Part shown: positions 15,875-24,448 of the stretch, one piece after another
How positions within the stretch are numbered: the first letter of the stretch is position 1
How the letters are laid out: each line of letters begins with the position of its first letter
Source: CAYJLW01 sp964370965
GTDB lineage: Bacteria; Actinomycetota; Acidimicrobiia; UBA2766
Assembly: GCA_964370965.1 (NCBI GenBank)
Contig: CAYJLW010000009.1
Span: 1-64,000 of the forward strand
Direction: 5' to 3'
DNA length: 64,000 bases
Notes under the pieces: model-generated
Database searches by the model: none
The model's input: only the letters and a program-made list of their open reading frames with translations
Told to the model about the DNA's origin: nothing
Made by a program: the position numbers and the translations under genes

Positions 15875-17188
15875 ATGGCCGATCTGTTCGACACGATCGT
15901 GAACCTGTGCAAGCGGCGGGGGTTCGTCTTCCCGTCCTCGGAGATCTACGGCGGCATCGGGTCGTCGTACGACTACGGGCCTCTCGGCGTCGAGTTGAAA
16001 CGCAACGTGAAGGAGCAGTGGTGGCGGGCCACCGTGGCGCTCCGCGCCGACGTCGTGGGCATCGACGCCGCCATCATCATGGCGCCCCAGGTGTGGGAGG
16101 CGTCCGGTCACGTGGCCACGTTCGCGGACCCGCTCGTGGACTGCACCGTCTGCAAGAGGCGCTTCCGGGCCGACCATCTCGAGGACCGCGACTGCCCGAA
16201 CAACAAGAAGGGCTGCGAGTTCACCGAGGCGCGCCAGTTCAACCTCATGTTCAAGACGTTCCTCGGACCAGTCGAGGACGACAGCTCGGTTGTCTACCTC
16301 CGGCCCGAGACGGCCCAGGGCATCTTCGTGAACTTCCCCGCGGTGGTGACGACGAGTCGCAAGAAGGTCCCCTTCGGCATCGCCCAGATCGGAAAGTCGT
16401 TCCGCAACGAGATCACCCCGGGCAAGTTCACGTACCGCACCCGGGAGTTCGAGCAGATGGAGATGGAGTTCTTCTGTGCCCCCGAGGACGCCGCGAAGTG
16501 GTACGAGTACTGGATCGAGGAACGCCTGAACTGGTACCTGCGCCTCGGTGTGGCCCGTGAGAAGCTCCGGATCCGCCCGCATGACTCCGACGAGCTCAGC
16601 CACTACTCGCGGGGCACGAGCGACATCGAGTACGAGTTCCCGTGGGGTTGGGGGGAACTCGAAGGCGTCGCCAACCGGGGCGACTTCGACCTCACCCAGC
16701 ACGCGGCGCACTCCGGCAAGGACCTCACGTACTTCGACCAGGAGAACGACCGCCGCTTCGTCCCCCACGTCGTCGAGCCCGCCGCCGGGTGCGACCGGGC
16801 CACGCTCACGTTCCTCATGGACGCGTACGCCGAGGAGGACGTCCGGGGGGAGAAGCGGGCCCTGCTCCGCCTCGACAAGCGGCTCGCCCCCTACAAGTGC
16901 GCCGTCCTGCCGTTGTCGAAGAACCCCGACCTCGTCCCCACGGCGCGCAAGCTCGCCGACGAGATGCGTGCGCAGATCATGACCGACTACGACGAGGCGG
17001 GGGCGATCGGGCGCCGCTATCGCCGCCAGGACGAGATCGGCACGCCCTTTTGCGTCACCGTGGACTTCGACACGCTGGAGGACCAGGCGGTCACGATCCG
17101 GGAGCGGGACACCATGGAGCAGGTCCGGGTCCCGCTCGCCGAGGCCGGCGCAGCGCTGCGCCGCCGTCTGGAGGAAGAGACGCTTTGA
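15875..17188 (+). CDS. glyS: Glycyl-tRNA synthetase, single-chain alpha2 type
   Basis: 437 residues. Class II motifs are seen: 'SSYDYGPLGVELKRNVKEQWW', 'YLRPETAQGIFVNF', 'IGKSFRNEITPG' and 'REFEQMEMEFF'. A zinc-knuckle-like 'CTVCKRRF...CPNNKKGC' lies near residue 92. The C-terminal anticodon-binding domain has 'PYKCAVLPLSK' and 'RYRRQDEIGTPFCVTVD'. This is the eukaryote/archaea-like form used by Actinobacteria, not the alpha2beta2 GlyQ/GlyS form. ATG 15875 fits the TATGAT hexamer. The longer open frame starting at 15263 covers the opposite-strand mntA/hepT and is rejected. Confidence 0.96.
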   Translation: MADLFDTIVNLCKRRGFVFPSSEIYGGIGSSYDYGPLGVELKRNVKEQWWRATVALRADVVGIDAAIIMAPQVWEASGHVATFADPLVDCTVCKRRFRADHLEDRDCPNNKKGCEFTEARQFNLMFKTFLGPVEDDSSVVYLRPETAQGIFVNFPAVVTTSRKKVPFGIAQIGKSFRNEITPGKFTYRTREFEQMEMEFFCAPEDAAKWYEYWIEERLNWYLRLGVAREKLRIRPHDSDELSHYSRGTSDIEYEFPWGWGELEGVANRGDFDLTQHAAHSGKDLTYFDQENDRRFVPHVVEPAAGCDRATLTFLMDAYAEEDVRGEKRALLRLDKRLAPYKCAVLPLSKNPDLVPTARKLADEMRAQIMTDYDEAGAIGRRYRRQDEIGTPFCVTVDFDTLEDQAVTIRERDTMEQVRVPLAEAGAALRRRLEEETL

Positions 17189-17257
17189 CGCGTGCTCCCG
17201 GGAATGCGCCTGCTACGCGATCATGTGCCCCTGCGCCGTGGACCATCGGGCGTGTGA

Positions 17258-17343
17258 GGGCCGGCTTCGCCGGCCCGGGACACACGTCCGGCGGCACGCG
17301 GTCCCGCGGGGGGTTCCCAAAGGGGACGGAGTCCCCCCTTTGA
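17258..17343 (+). repeat. Two-hairpin intergenic repeat, copy upstream of ppdK
   Basis: Left hairpin GGGCCGG-CTTCG-CCGGCCC (17258-17276), then a 13-mer TCCGGCGGCACGC, then a right hairpin GGGGAC-GGA-GTCCCC flanked by AAA and TTT (17319-17341). It ends seven bases before the AAGGAGG ribosome binding site of ppdK. The same architecture, 13-mer and stem occur inverted downstream of ppdK. Confidence 0.75.
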
Positions 17344-17362
17344 AATACAAGGAGGCATCCTG

Positions 17363-19990
17363 ATGGGCGACGCCATGAAGCTCGTTTACGACTTCGCCGA
17401 GGGCGACAAGAGCATGAAGTTCCTTCTCGGCGGAAAGGGGGCGAACATCGCCGAGATGACGCGTCTCGGCCTCCCCGTGCCCCCCGGCTTCACGATCACG
17501 ACCGACGCCTGCAAGGCGTTCCTGGAGTCCGGCGACTTCCCCCCTGGTCTCCTCGACGACGTGGCGGCGCACCGCCGGTCGCTCGAGGAGCGTATGGGCC
17601 GGCGTCTCGGCGACGCCGTCGATCCCCTGCTCGTGTCCGTACGTTCCGGGGCGGCGTTCTCGATGCCGGGGATGATGGACACCGTCTTGAACCTCGGCCT
17701 CAACGACGTCTCCGTCGAGGGCATCGCCGCTCAGACCGGCGACCGCCGCTTCGCCCTCGACTCCTACCGCCGCTTCATCCAGATGTTCGGCCGCATCGTG
17801 CGGGGCGTCGAGGGCGAGAGCTTCGAGGAGGTCCTCTTCGACGCCAAGAAGGACGCGGGGGTCACGGCGGACTCCGACCTCTCTGAGGAACGGCTCGCGG
17901 ACGTGGTGGAGCGCTTCAAGGGGATATACCGCGACCACACCGGGGAGGAGTTCCCCTCGGATCCCGACGAGCAGCTCCGCCAGGCGATCAGCGCCGTGTT
18001 CTCGTCCTGGAACGGGCGTCGCGCCCGGGACTACCGACGCCTGAACAAGATCCCGGACGACCTGGGCACGGCGGTGAACGTGCAGGCGATGGTGTTCGGC
18101 AACAAGGGCGGCGACTCCGGCACCGGCGTGGCGTTCACCCGCGACCCGAATATCGGCGCCAGGCACCCCGTGGTGGACTTCCTGTCCAACGCCCAGGGCG
18201 AGGACGTCGTCGCCGGCATCCGCACCACAGAGGACCTCGAGGGGTTCCGCGGCCACCTTCCGCAGCAGTGCGAGGCGCTCCTCGGCATCCTGGAGCTGCT
18301 CGAGGGCCACTACCGGGACATGTGCGACGTCGAGTTCACGATCGAGCAGGGCACGCTCTACGTCCTGCAGACCCGGGTGGCGAAGCGCACCGGCGCTGCC
18401 GCCCTGCGCATCGCCGTGGACATGGTGGCCGAGGGTGCCGTCTCGGAGAACGAGGCGGTGATGCGGGTCACGCCCGAGCAGCTCGACCAGCTCCTGCACC
18501 CGCGTTTCGACCCGGCGGCCGAGTACAACGTGCTCGCCCGGGGTGTGGCGGCGTCTCCCGGAGCCGCAACGGGAGCGGCGGTCTTCGACGCCGACGTGGC
18601 CGCGGAGCGGGGCGACGCGGGCGAGGCCGTCATCCTCGTGCGGGAGGCGACGAGCCCCGACGACCTCCACGGCATGGCCGCCAGCCAGGGGATCCTCACA
18701 GCCCAGGGCGGCAATCTGTCCCACGCCGCCATCGTGGCCAAGGGTATGGGGATCCCGGCGGTATGCGGGGCGTCCGAGCTCTCCATCGACGAGGGTGCCG
18801 GCAGCTTCAGCGTCGACGGCACGGTCGTGAGCGAGGGGGACGTGATCTCCATCGACGGCTCCGCCGGTGTCGTCGTGGTGGGCGAGGTGCCCGTCGTCGT
18901 GCCCGAGCCCGACGAGAGCTTCCGCACCCTCCTCTCCTGGGCGGACTCGGTCCGGCGCCTCGGCGTGCGGGCCAACGCCGACCTGCCCGACGACTGCCGC
19001 AAGGCGAGGGAGTTCGGGGCCGAAGGTGTCGGTCTCTGCCGCACCGAGCACATGTTCCTCGGGGAGCGCCTCCCCGCCCTGCAACGGTTCATCCTGGCGG
19101 GCGACGCCGCCGAGGCCGAGGCCGCCCTGGGCGAGATCTTCGACCGCCAGCACGCCGATTTCGTGGCGATTCTCGAGGCGATGGACGGTCTCCCCGTCAC
19201 GATCCGTCTCCTCGACCCGCCCCTGCACGAGTTCCTCCCCAACCTCGAGACGCTCATCGTGGCCCAGGCGACCGGCCGGGCTTCCCACAAGGATCTCGCG
19301 GTCCTCGAAGCGGTGCGGAGCCTCGCCGAGGAGAACCCGATGCTGGGGACCCGGGGTTGCCGGCTCGGGATCGAGCGGCCCGAGCTGTATCGCAGCCAGG
19401 TGCGGGCCATCGCCCGCGCCGCCCTGGAACGCACAGCCGCCGGCGGTGACCCCAGGGTGGAGATCATGATTCCCCTCGTCTCCCACGTCTCGGAGCTGGC
19501 GCGCCTCCGGGCCGAGACGGAAGCCGAATGGGCCGACGTCACCGGCGGCGACGTCCCGGTCAAGATCGGGACGATGATCGAAGTGCCCCGTGCGGCGCTC
19601 ACGGCGGGCCCGATCGCCGGGCACGCGGACTTCTTCAGCTTCGGCACGAACGACCTCACGCAGATGACGTGGGGCTTCAGCCGTGACGACGCCGAGGGGA
19701 CGTTCCTCTCGCGCTATCTCGAGGAGGGCGTCCTGAACGCCAACCCTTTCGAGACTCTCGACAGAGAGGGTGTGGGCCGCCTCGTGGAGCTCGCCACGAA
19801 GGAAGGTCGTTCCACGCGGGCCGACCTCAAGATCGGCATCTGCGGCGAGCACGGGGGGGACCCGGCCTCGATCGCCTTCTGTGACGAGACGGGCCTCGAC
19901 TACGTGTCCGCCTCTCCGTACCGGGTGCCCGTCGCCCGTCTCGCCGCTGCCCAAGCGGTCCTCGGTGGCGGGGGCGACGCCAGCCGGTAG
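17363..19990 (+). CDS. ppdK: Pyruvate, phosphate dikinase
   Basis: 875 residues, full length. The N-terminal ATP-grasp part runs to ~residue 340. The phosphohistidine swivel domain has 'GGNLSHAAIVAKGMG' (catalytic His near residue 455). The C-terminal PEP/pyruvate barrel has 'GLCRTEHMFLGERLPALQR', 'FSFGTNDLTQMTWGFSRDD' and 'CGEHGGDP' with the catalytic Cys. It interconverts PEP and pyruvate with ATP/AMP and phosphate/pyrophosphate. The regulatory Thr usually two residues before the catalytic His is Leu here. AAGGAGG eight bases upstream fixes the ATG. Inverted copies of a two-hairpin repeat bracket the gene. Confidence 0.96.
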   Translation: MGDAMKLVYDFAEGDKSMKFLLGGKGANIAEMTRLGLPVPPGFTITTDACKAFLESGDFPPGLLDDVAAHRRSLEERMGRRLGDAVDPLLVSVRSGAAFSMPGMMDTVLNLGLNDVSVEGIAAQTGDRRFALDSYRRFIQMFGRIVRGVEGESFEEVLFDAKKDAGVTADSDLSEERLADVVERFKGIYRDHTGEEFPSDPDEQLRQAISAVFSSWNGRRARDYRRLNKIPDDLGTAVNVQAMVFGNKGGDSGTGVAFTRDPNIGARHPVVDFLSNAQGEDVVAGIRTTEDLEGFRGHLPQQCEALLGILELLEGHYRDMCDVEFTIEQGTLYVLQTRVAKRTGAAALRIAVDMVAEGAVSENEAVMRVTPEQLDQLLHPRFDPAAEYNVLARGVAASPGAATGAAVFDADVAAERGDAGEAVILVREATSPDDLHGMAASQGILTAQGGNLSHAAIVAKGMGIPAVCGASELSIDEGAGSFSVDGTVVSEGDVISIDGSAGVVVVGEVPVVVPEPDESFRTLLSWADSVRRLGVRANADLPDDCRKAREFGAEGVGLCRTEHMFLGERLPALQRFILAGDAAEAEAALGEIFDRQHADFVAILEAMDGLPVTIRLLDPPLHEFLPNLETLIVAQATGRASHKDLAVLEAVRSLAEENPMLGTRGCRLGIERPELYRSQVRAIARAALERTAAGGDPRVEIMIPLVSHVSELARLRAETEAEWADVTGGDVPVKIGTMIEVPRAALTAGPIAGHADFFSFGTNDLTQMTWGFSRDDAEGTFLSRYLEEGVLNANPFETLDREGVGRLVELATKEGRSTRADLKIGICGEHGGDPASIAFCDETGLDYVSASPYRVPVARLAAAQAVLGGGGDASR

Positions 19991-19993
19991 AAG

Positions 19994-20087
19994 TTCGAAG
20001 GGGGACTTCGTCCCCTCTCGAACACCCCCCTCCCAGAGCCGGGCAGCGTGCCGCCGGATCGCCGTTCCGGGCCGGTGGAGCCGGCCC
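19994..20087 (-). repeat. Two-hairpin intergenic repeat, inverted copy downstream of ppdK
   Basis: Read on the minus strand: GGGCCGG-CTCCA-CCGGCCC, ten bases, TCCGGCGGCACGC, then TTCGAGAGGGGAC-GAA-GTCCCCCTTCGAA. The left stem and the 13-mer match the upstream ppdK copy exactly. The right hairpin begins three bases after the ppdK stop and could also stop transcription in part. No T-run follows. Confidence 0.75.
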
Positions 20088-20155
20088 TCCGGCCCACGGT
20101 GTCGTCACCACGACCGGCTGACGCGCTGAGCTGAGCGCCGGCACGGTGAGCGACG

Positions 20156-20899
20156 TCACAGTGAGGCGTGAGCCTCCGAGGGTGCTGCGGTGCTTCCCGC
20201 GGGCGTGCTGCGGAAGAGGACCCCGAGGGCGGCGAGGAACCAGCCGAAGGCGAGGCCGTAGGCGAGCAGGTTCAGGAACTGGGCGAGGGGGGGCGCCACG
20301 AGCACGGCGGAGAGCAGTGTGAACAGGGTGCCGAGGGCGAGGAGGGTGACCTCGAGCGCGACGACTGTCAGGTACCGACCCGGGCGGTGGCGCACGACCA
20401 TGAGCGAGGTGCGCAACGGGTTGCGGTCACCGTCGGCCACGGCGGCGAAGGGCGCGAACGCGAGCAGAAACGCCACGAGGAGGCCGAGCCAGGGCAGGAC
20501 GAAGCCGGCTGCGATCGTGACCGCTGCGGTGACGGCGACCCAGAGCACTCCCGCCGGCAGACGCCGGACGGCATCGGTCAAGGCCCCGGGTGGGACGCTA
20601 CCGTCGTTGTCGAGCGTGAGGAGCGTGAGGCGGGCTGTGAGTGACACCATGGCGAAGAGCCAGAGCGCCGAGAGGGCCGTGCCCAGCACGGCGACGGGCA
20701 GGGAGGCCTCCCCGACAGGGACCGCCCACACGAGGAGCGCCTGCACGAGGGCGTTCGCCACGACGAAGCCGAGGTAGACCCAGAGGTTCCTCACGACGAG
20801 GCGGAGTGCCCGGGCGTGCACGAACCAGCCGTACTGGCGGGAGTCGCCGGCCGGGGTCGAGGGAACTTCCTCTGTGCGGGTGCCGGGGTCGTCTGGCAT
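20156..20899 (-). CDS. Polytopic membrane protein, function unknown
   Basis: 247 residues. About five or six hydrophobic segments are visible, among them 'LWVYLGFVVANALVQALLVW', 'LPVAVLGTALSALWLFAMV', 'VLWVAVTAAVTIAAGFVLPW' and 'FLNLLAYGLAFGWFLAALGV'. The first ~45 residues are polar. No family-defining catalytic motif is seen. It is the last gene of a three-gene minus-strand unit behind the metallophosphoesterase and a small anchored protein; 17 bases separate it from the previous gene. ATG 20899 is preceded by GGGAGA. Confidence 0.8.
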   Translation of the reverse strand: MPDDPGTRTEEVPSTPAGDSRQYGWFVHARALRLVVRNLWVYLGFVVANALVQALLVWAVPVGEASLPVAVLGTALSALWLFAMVSLTARLTLLTLDNDGSVPPGALTDAVRRLPAGVLWVAVTAAVTIAAGFVLPWLGLLVAFLLAFAPFAAVADGDRNPLRTSLMVVRHRPGRYLTVVALEVTLLALGTLFTLLSAVLVAPPLAQFLNLLAYGLAFGWFLAALGVLFRSTPAGSTAAPSEAHASL

Positions 20900-20916
20900 G
20901 AACGTCTCCCGTCCTC

Positions 20917-21294
20917 TCAGTCGGCCTGCGCGAGGGCGCCCTGCACGGTGCCCTTGTACACGTTGCGACCGTCGACCGTGACCGTGAGCTTCGCCGCCTG
21001 GAGGTCGTCCTGGTCGCCGCCGCTCGCCCGGGCCTCGGCCCGGCGGCCGTCGGTGGTGTGCCCGGTGCACACGAGCGTCTCGCCCGAAGGCGAGGGGGCG
21101 CACTCGGGGCCGGTCTGGAGCTGGGCGCCGGCGTCGTAGAGGACGTCGAGCATGGCAGACCTGGTGCCCTGGAGGTAGCCGTCCGTGGCGGTGCTGGGCC
21201 CCGGGCTCATGACGTCGCGGCCTGACATCACGAGGAAGCCGGCCACGGCCAGTCCCGCGACGACCACGGCGACGGCGAACACACGGCGGATCAC
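20917..21294 (-). CDS. Small membrane-anchored secreted protein (DUF4333-like shape)
   Basis: 125 residues from GTG. One N-terminal hydrophobic anchor ('VFAVAVVVAGLAVAGFLVM') precedes a ~95-residue exported domain with two Cys ('GPECAPS' and 'ETLVCTGHT'), which could form a disulfide, and a run of short beta strands ending 'VTVDGRNVYKGTV'. The layout resembles DUF4333-type actinobacterial proteins, a tentative comparison. The start overlaps the metallophosphoesterase stop by four bases, so the two are coupled. Confidence 0.75.
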   Translation of the reverse strand: MIRRVFAVAVVVAGLAVAGFLVMSGRDVMSPGPSTATDGYLQGTRSAMLDVLYDAGAQLQTGPECAPSPSGETLVCTGHTTDGRRAEARASGGDQDDLQAAKLTVTVDGRNVYKGTVQGALAQAD

Positions 21295-23159
21295 GTCGGG
21301 GCCCCCCCGGTTCTCGCCAGGAGCCTCGTCCGGGCGCTGAGGTGGGCCCTCTCCAACTCGGCGTCGCCGATGCCGGAGAGGTCGAAGGGCGCCTTCACGA
21401 CGAGCTCGCAGTTGCGGTCGGGCCGGCCCCCGAGGCGGGTGTCGGGCTGGGCGAACCAGTGGTTCGCGGCGAGCTCGCGGCTGATGGCGGCGAGTCCTGC
21501 CGGGGAGTAGTCGCGGGCGGACGTGCGGGCGGGCCCCTTGTGGTCGAGTGTGACGGTGAAGATGGAGAGGGTGCCGTCGCGGTTGTCCACGAGCTCGACA
21601 AGGCGTTGCTGTTGAGCCCAGTCGATGCAGGAGGCGGTGTTGACCTCCCAGAACCCGGCTCCCTGTTCCCGTTTGCTGGGGTGGGCGACGATGCGGTTGT
21701 AGTGGGTGTGGCCGTTGATCCAGGCGACCACGTTGGGGAAGCGCAGGAGCATCTCCACGAGCTCGGGACCCGTGTGCAGGCTCTGGTTCTCCCCCCCGGG
21801 ACGCTCCAGGGTGTTCTCCAGGGTCCAGCTCGTGTGGTGGCTGCAGAGGAGGACGAGCTTGTCCTCGGCGGACTGCGTCTGCAGGGTGCCGTCGGCGTCG
21901 TAGTAGCGGGAGGAGGCCGCCCTGAGCTGGGATTCGACCCATCTGAGCTCCGGGCCGTAGACGCACCCGTCGGCGTTGCCCGCCGTGTTGCAGGTGTCGA
22001 GGCCGAGGAGGCGCACCCGGGGGGCGACGTCGTGCGCCCACCACGTCGTGCGGTTCCTCAGGTTCGCGGCGGTGAAGCCGTGGCCCACGGGGCCGGGCGT
22101 CTTCGCCGTCCTGAAGTGCTCCTTCACGAACTCGAAGCGCTCGTAGATGCGGCGTCGGTGGTCCTTGGTGACGGTGCGCATCCCGGGGACGCCGCGGGCG
22201 TTGTCCCACACGAAGGACATGAGCTCGCGCTCGAACACGCCGTTCAGGGCCCCGTTCATGTAGAGAGCGGTGAAGTAGGGGCCGTCCGTGGAGGCCTTCT
22301 TGGAGCCTCGCGCCGCCTGCTCCTGCATCCAGCCGATGGGCAGGAGCCCCATCCACACCGTGTCGTGGTTGCCGTACACGGCGTACCAGGGGATCGGGAG
22401 GCCCACCGTGTGGAGCTCGGTGGAGACCGCGGCCTCGAGCATGCCCTTGTACGCGGGGTAGCCACGACGGCCGTACATGTCGTGGGCGGGGCCGTCGGGG
22501 TGGTAGGCGTAGTCGGCTTCGCCCCAGGCCTGGATGCCTTCGTAGACCCGGCGGCGACCACTGTTGGGGGTCACCCTCTTGCCGTCGAGGGTGTCGATGT
22601 ACCAGCGCAACTCGGTGAGGGCGTGGCTGTCGGCCATGTCCCCCGTGACGATCGCGAGCGAGAGCGGCGCCCCGGTGACCGGGCTCGATGCCGCCTCGTT
22701 CATGGCCTTTACCATCTGGTCGAGGACGTAGACGCACAGCGTCTCCTGCGGCCGGGCGGCGGACGCCGTGTCGAGGGCCTGGACCGCCTGTTCCGCGGGT
22801 TCGATACGGGCGGGGGACTGCGCGTCGACGATGTGGATGTCGGTGAACTGGCCCATGTAGAGGAGGGAGCGCCGCGTGTTCGCCCGTCCGGGCGCCGGCG
22901 GGTGGAGGATGAGATCCTCGCGGACCGTGAACGGCTCCCCGGACCGCTCCACGAGACGGCGGTAGGGTGTGCGCCCGGCCGGTGCCTTGCGGATCGTGCG
23001 CACGAGAGAGGTGGTGACCTCGGCGGGTGCGGCCGGCTGCCCAAGGCGGCCGGCCACGAGATCGACCGGCAGGCCCCAAGTGAGAGCGAGGCCACTGGCG
23101 GCGCCGAGGAACTGCCGACGCGTGAGAGCGCCGTTTTCACCCATCTCTGATGCCCCCAT
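21291..23159 (-). CDS. Tat-exported metallophosphoesterase (TIGR03767-like)
   Basis: 622 residues. The N-terminus 'LTRRQFLGAASGLALTWGLP' is a twin-arginine signal. Calcineurin-like metal ligands are seen in order: 'GQFTDIHIVDAQ' (DxH), 'TGDMADS' (GD), 'YGNHDTVWMG' (GNHD), 'LLCSHHTSW' and 'INGHTHYNR' (GHxH). Size and wording match the actinobacterial TIGR03767 metallophosphoesterase family, whose substrate is not known. It acts outside the membrane. It heads a three-gene unit with two membrane proteins. ATG 23144 (just before the Tat motif) is an alternative start. Confidence 0.88.
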   Translation of the reverse strand: MGASEMGENGALTRRQFLGAASGLALTWGLPVDLVAGRLGQPAAPAEVTTSLVRTIRKAPAGRTPYRRLVERSGEPFTVREDLILHPPAPGRANTRRSLLYMGQFTDIHIVDAQSPARIEPAEQAVQALDTASAARPQETLCVYVLDQMVKAMNEAASSPVTGAPLSLAIVTGDMADSHALTELRWYIDTLDGKRVTPNSGRRRVYEGIQAWGEADYAYHPDGPAHDMYGRRGYPAYKGMLEAAVSTELHTVGLPIPWYAVYGNHDTVWMGLLPIGWMQEQAARGSKKASTDGPYFTALYMNGALNGVFERELMSFVWDNARGVPGMRTVTKDHRRRIYERFEFVKEHFRTAKTPGPVGHGFTAANLRNRTTWWAHDVAPRVRLLGLDTCNTAGNADGCVYGPELRWVESQLRAASSRYYDADGTLQTQSAEDKLVLLCSHHTSWTLENTLERPGGENQSLHTGPELVEMLLRFPNVVAWINGHTHYNRIVAHPSKREQGAGFWEVNTASCIDWAQQQRLVELVDNRDGTLSIFTVTLDHKGPARTSARDYSPAGLAAISRELAANHWFAQPDTRLGGRPDRNCELVVKAPFDLSGIGDAELERAHLSARTRLLARTGGAPT

Positions 23160-23259
23160 GTCGGGGGGGACTTTACCCGCCCCACTACGGTGTCCTGCGC
23201 ATGGCGCCTAGTGCATCCGCGGGAGACTGCCTGGGCCGAAAGGTGTCGGACGTCGCCTC

Positions 23260-23265
23260 TAGCCT
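23260..23265 (+). promoter_or_regulatory. dgt -10 hexamer, leaderless
   Basis: TAGCCT ends six bases before ATG 23272. There is no ribosome binding site and no clear -35. The same hexamer precedes dnaG, the CAT tRNA and the gene at 36463. Confidence 0.5.
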
Positions 23266-23271
23266 CACGTC

Positions 23272-24399
23272 ATGGAACTCACAGATCGGGCCCGTCGTTG
23301 GGCGGGCACCATGCAGGGCCACCGCGACGTCGAGATCCGCCGCGCCCACGCCGACAGCGTCGCCGGCCCAGGTGGCACGGGAGTGCTCGGGCGGCCCGCC
23401 CGCGAGGAGATCGACCACGACGTCCTTGCCCCGGGCGCCACGAGGGCGCAGGGGGCGGGCAGGCGTGCCCGGCCCGAGGAGGCCGACCCCTACCGGACCT
23501 GTTTCGAGCGCGACCGTGACCGCATCCTGCATTGCACGGCGTTCCGCCGTCTCGCCGGCAAGACACAGGTGTTCGTCTTCCCCGAGGACCATCAGCGCAC
23601 ACGCCTCACCCACGCCCTCGAGGTCGCCCAGGTGGCCACGGCGGTTGCGAAGGCCGTGCGGCTCAACGTCGCCCTCACGGAGGCGATTGCGCTCGGCCAC
23701 GACTGCGGGCACGGTCCGGGAGGTCACGCCAGCGAGGACGCCCTGAGCCCCTACGTCCCGGGCGGCTACGACCACGCCGTGTGGGGCGCCGACGTCACGC
23801 TCACCGGCCTGAACCTCTGCGAGGAGACCCTCGACGGTGTCCGCAACCACTCGTGGTCACGCCCGGCGCCCTCCACGCCCGAGGGCGAGGTCGTGAGCTG
23901 GGCCGACCGCATCGCCTACACCTGCCACGATCTCGAAGACGCCGTGTCGGCGGGCATCGTCACCTACGAAATGATCCCGGCCGACGTCCGGGCCCGCTGC
24001 GGCACCAGCCGGCGGGCCCAGTTGGGGGCCTTCATCGGGACGATGATCGAAACGATCGCGGCGACAGGCCGCGTGGGGATGTCCGAGCCGGAGGCCGACG
24101 CCCTCGGGGCTCTGCGGGGCTTCAACTACGAACGCATCTACCTGCGACCGGCGTCCGTGGCTCAGGCCGAGGCCGTCATCGAGATCCTGCGGGCGCTGGT
24201 GGAGTACTTCGCGGACCGGGCCCACCTCATCCCGGCGGTCGAGGAGGCCGGGGGCGTCCCCGCCGAGGGCCCCGAGGCGCTGGCCGCGGCGGTCGCCTAC
24301 GTGGGCGGCATGACCGACCGCTACGCCTTCCAGGCCGCCGTCGCCCGCCTCGGCTGGGACCGCGCCCGCCTGCCCACCGGGATCGACGCGCCGAGATGA
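23272..24399 (+). CDS. dgt: Deoxyguanosinetriphosphate triphosphohydrolase (dGTPase-like HD protein)
   Basis: 375 residues. HD-domain metal ligands appear in 'RTRLTHALEV' (H), 'ALGHDCGHGPGGH' (HD) and 'SWADRIAYTCHDLED' (D). The leading 'RDRDRILHCTAFRRLAGKTQVF' is typical of Dgt. The enzyme cleaves dNTPs to deoxynucleoside and triphosphate; specificity for dGTP is not certain in Actinobacteria. Placement upstream of dnaG-rpoD is conserved in the phylum. ATG 23272 is supported by TAGCCT six bases upstream. Confidence 0.94.
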   Translation: MELTDRARRWAGTMQGHRDVEIRRAHADSVAGPGGTGVLGRPAREEIDHDVLAPGATRAQGAGRRARPEEADPYRTCFERDRDRILHCTAFRRLAGKTQVFVFPEDHQRTRLTHALEVAQVATAVAKAVRLNVALTEAIALGHDCGHGPGGHASEDALSPYVPGGYDHAVWGADVTLTGLNLCEETLDGVRNHSWSRPAPSTPEGEVVSWADRIAYTCHDLEDAVSAGIVTYEMIPADVRARCGTSRRAQLGAFIGTMIETIAATGRVGMSEPEADALGALRGFNYERIYLRPASVAQAEAVIEILRALVEYFADRAHLIPAVEEAGGVPAEGPEALAAAVAYVGGMTDRYAFQAAVARLGWDRARLPTGIDAPR

Positions 24400-24435
24400 G
24401 AGCGTCGGGGCGAGCCGTTTGCGCCCCGGGCTCTG

Positions 24436-24441
24436 TAGCCT
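24436..24441 (+). promoter_or_regulatory. dnaG -10 hexamer, leaderless
   Basis: TAGCCT ends seven bases before ATG 24449, which starts 'MPGRIPEEDLERV', the usual DnaG N-terminus. No ribosome binding site is present. Confidence 0.5.
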
Positions 24442-24448
24442 CGACCTC

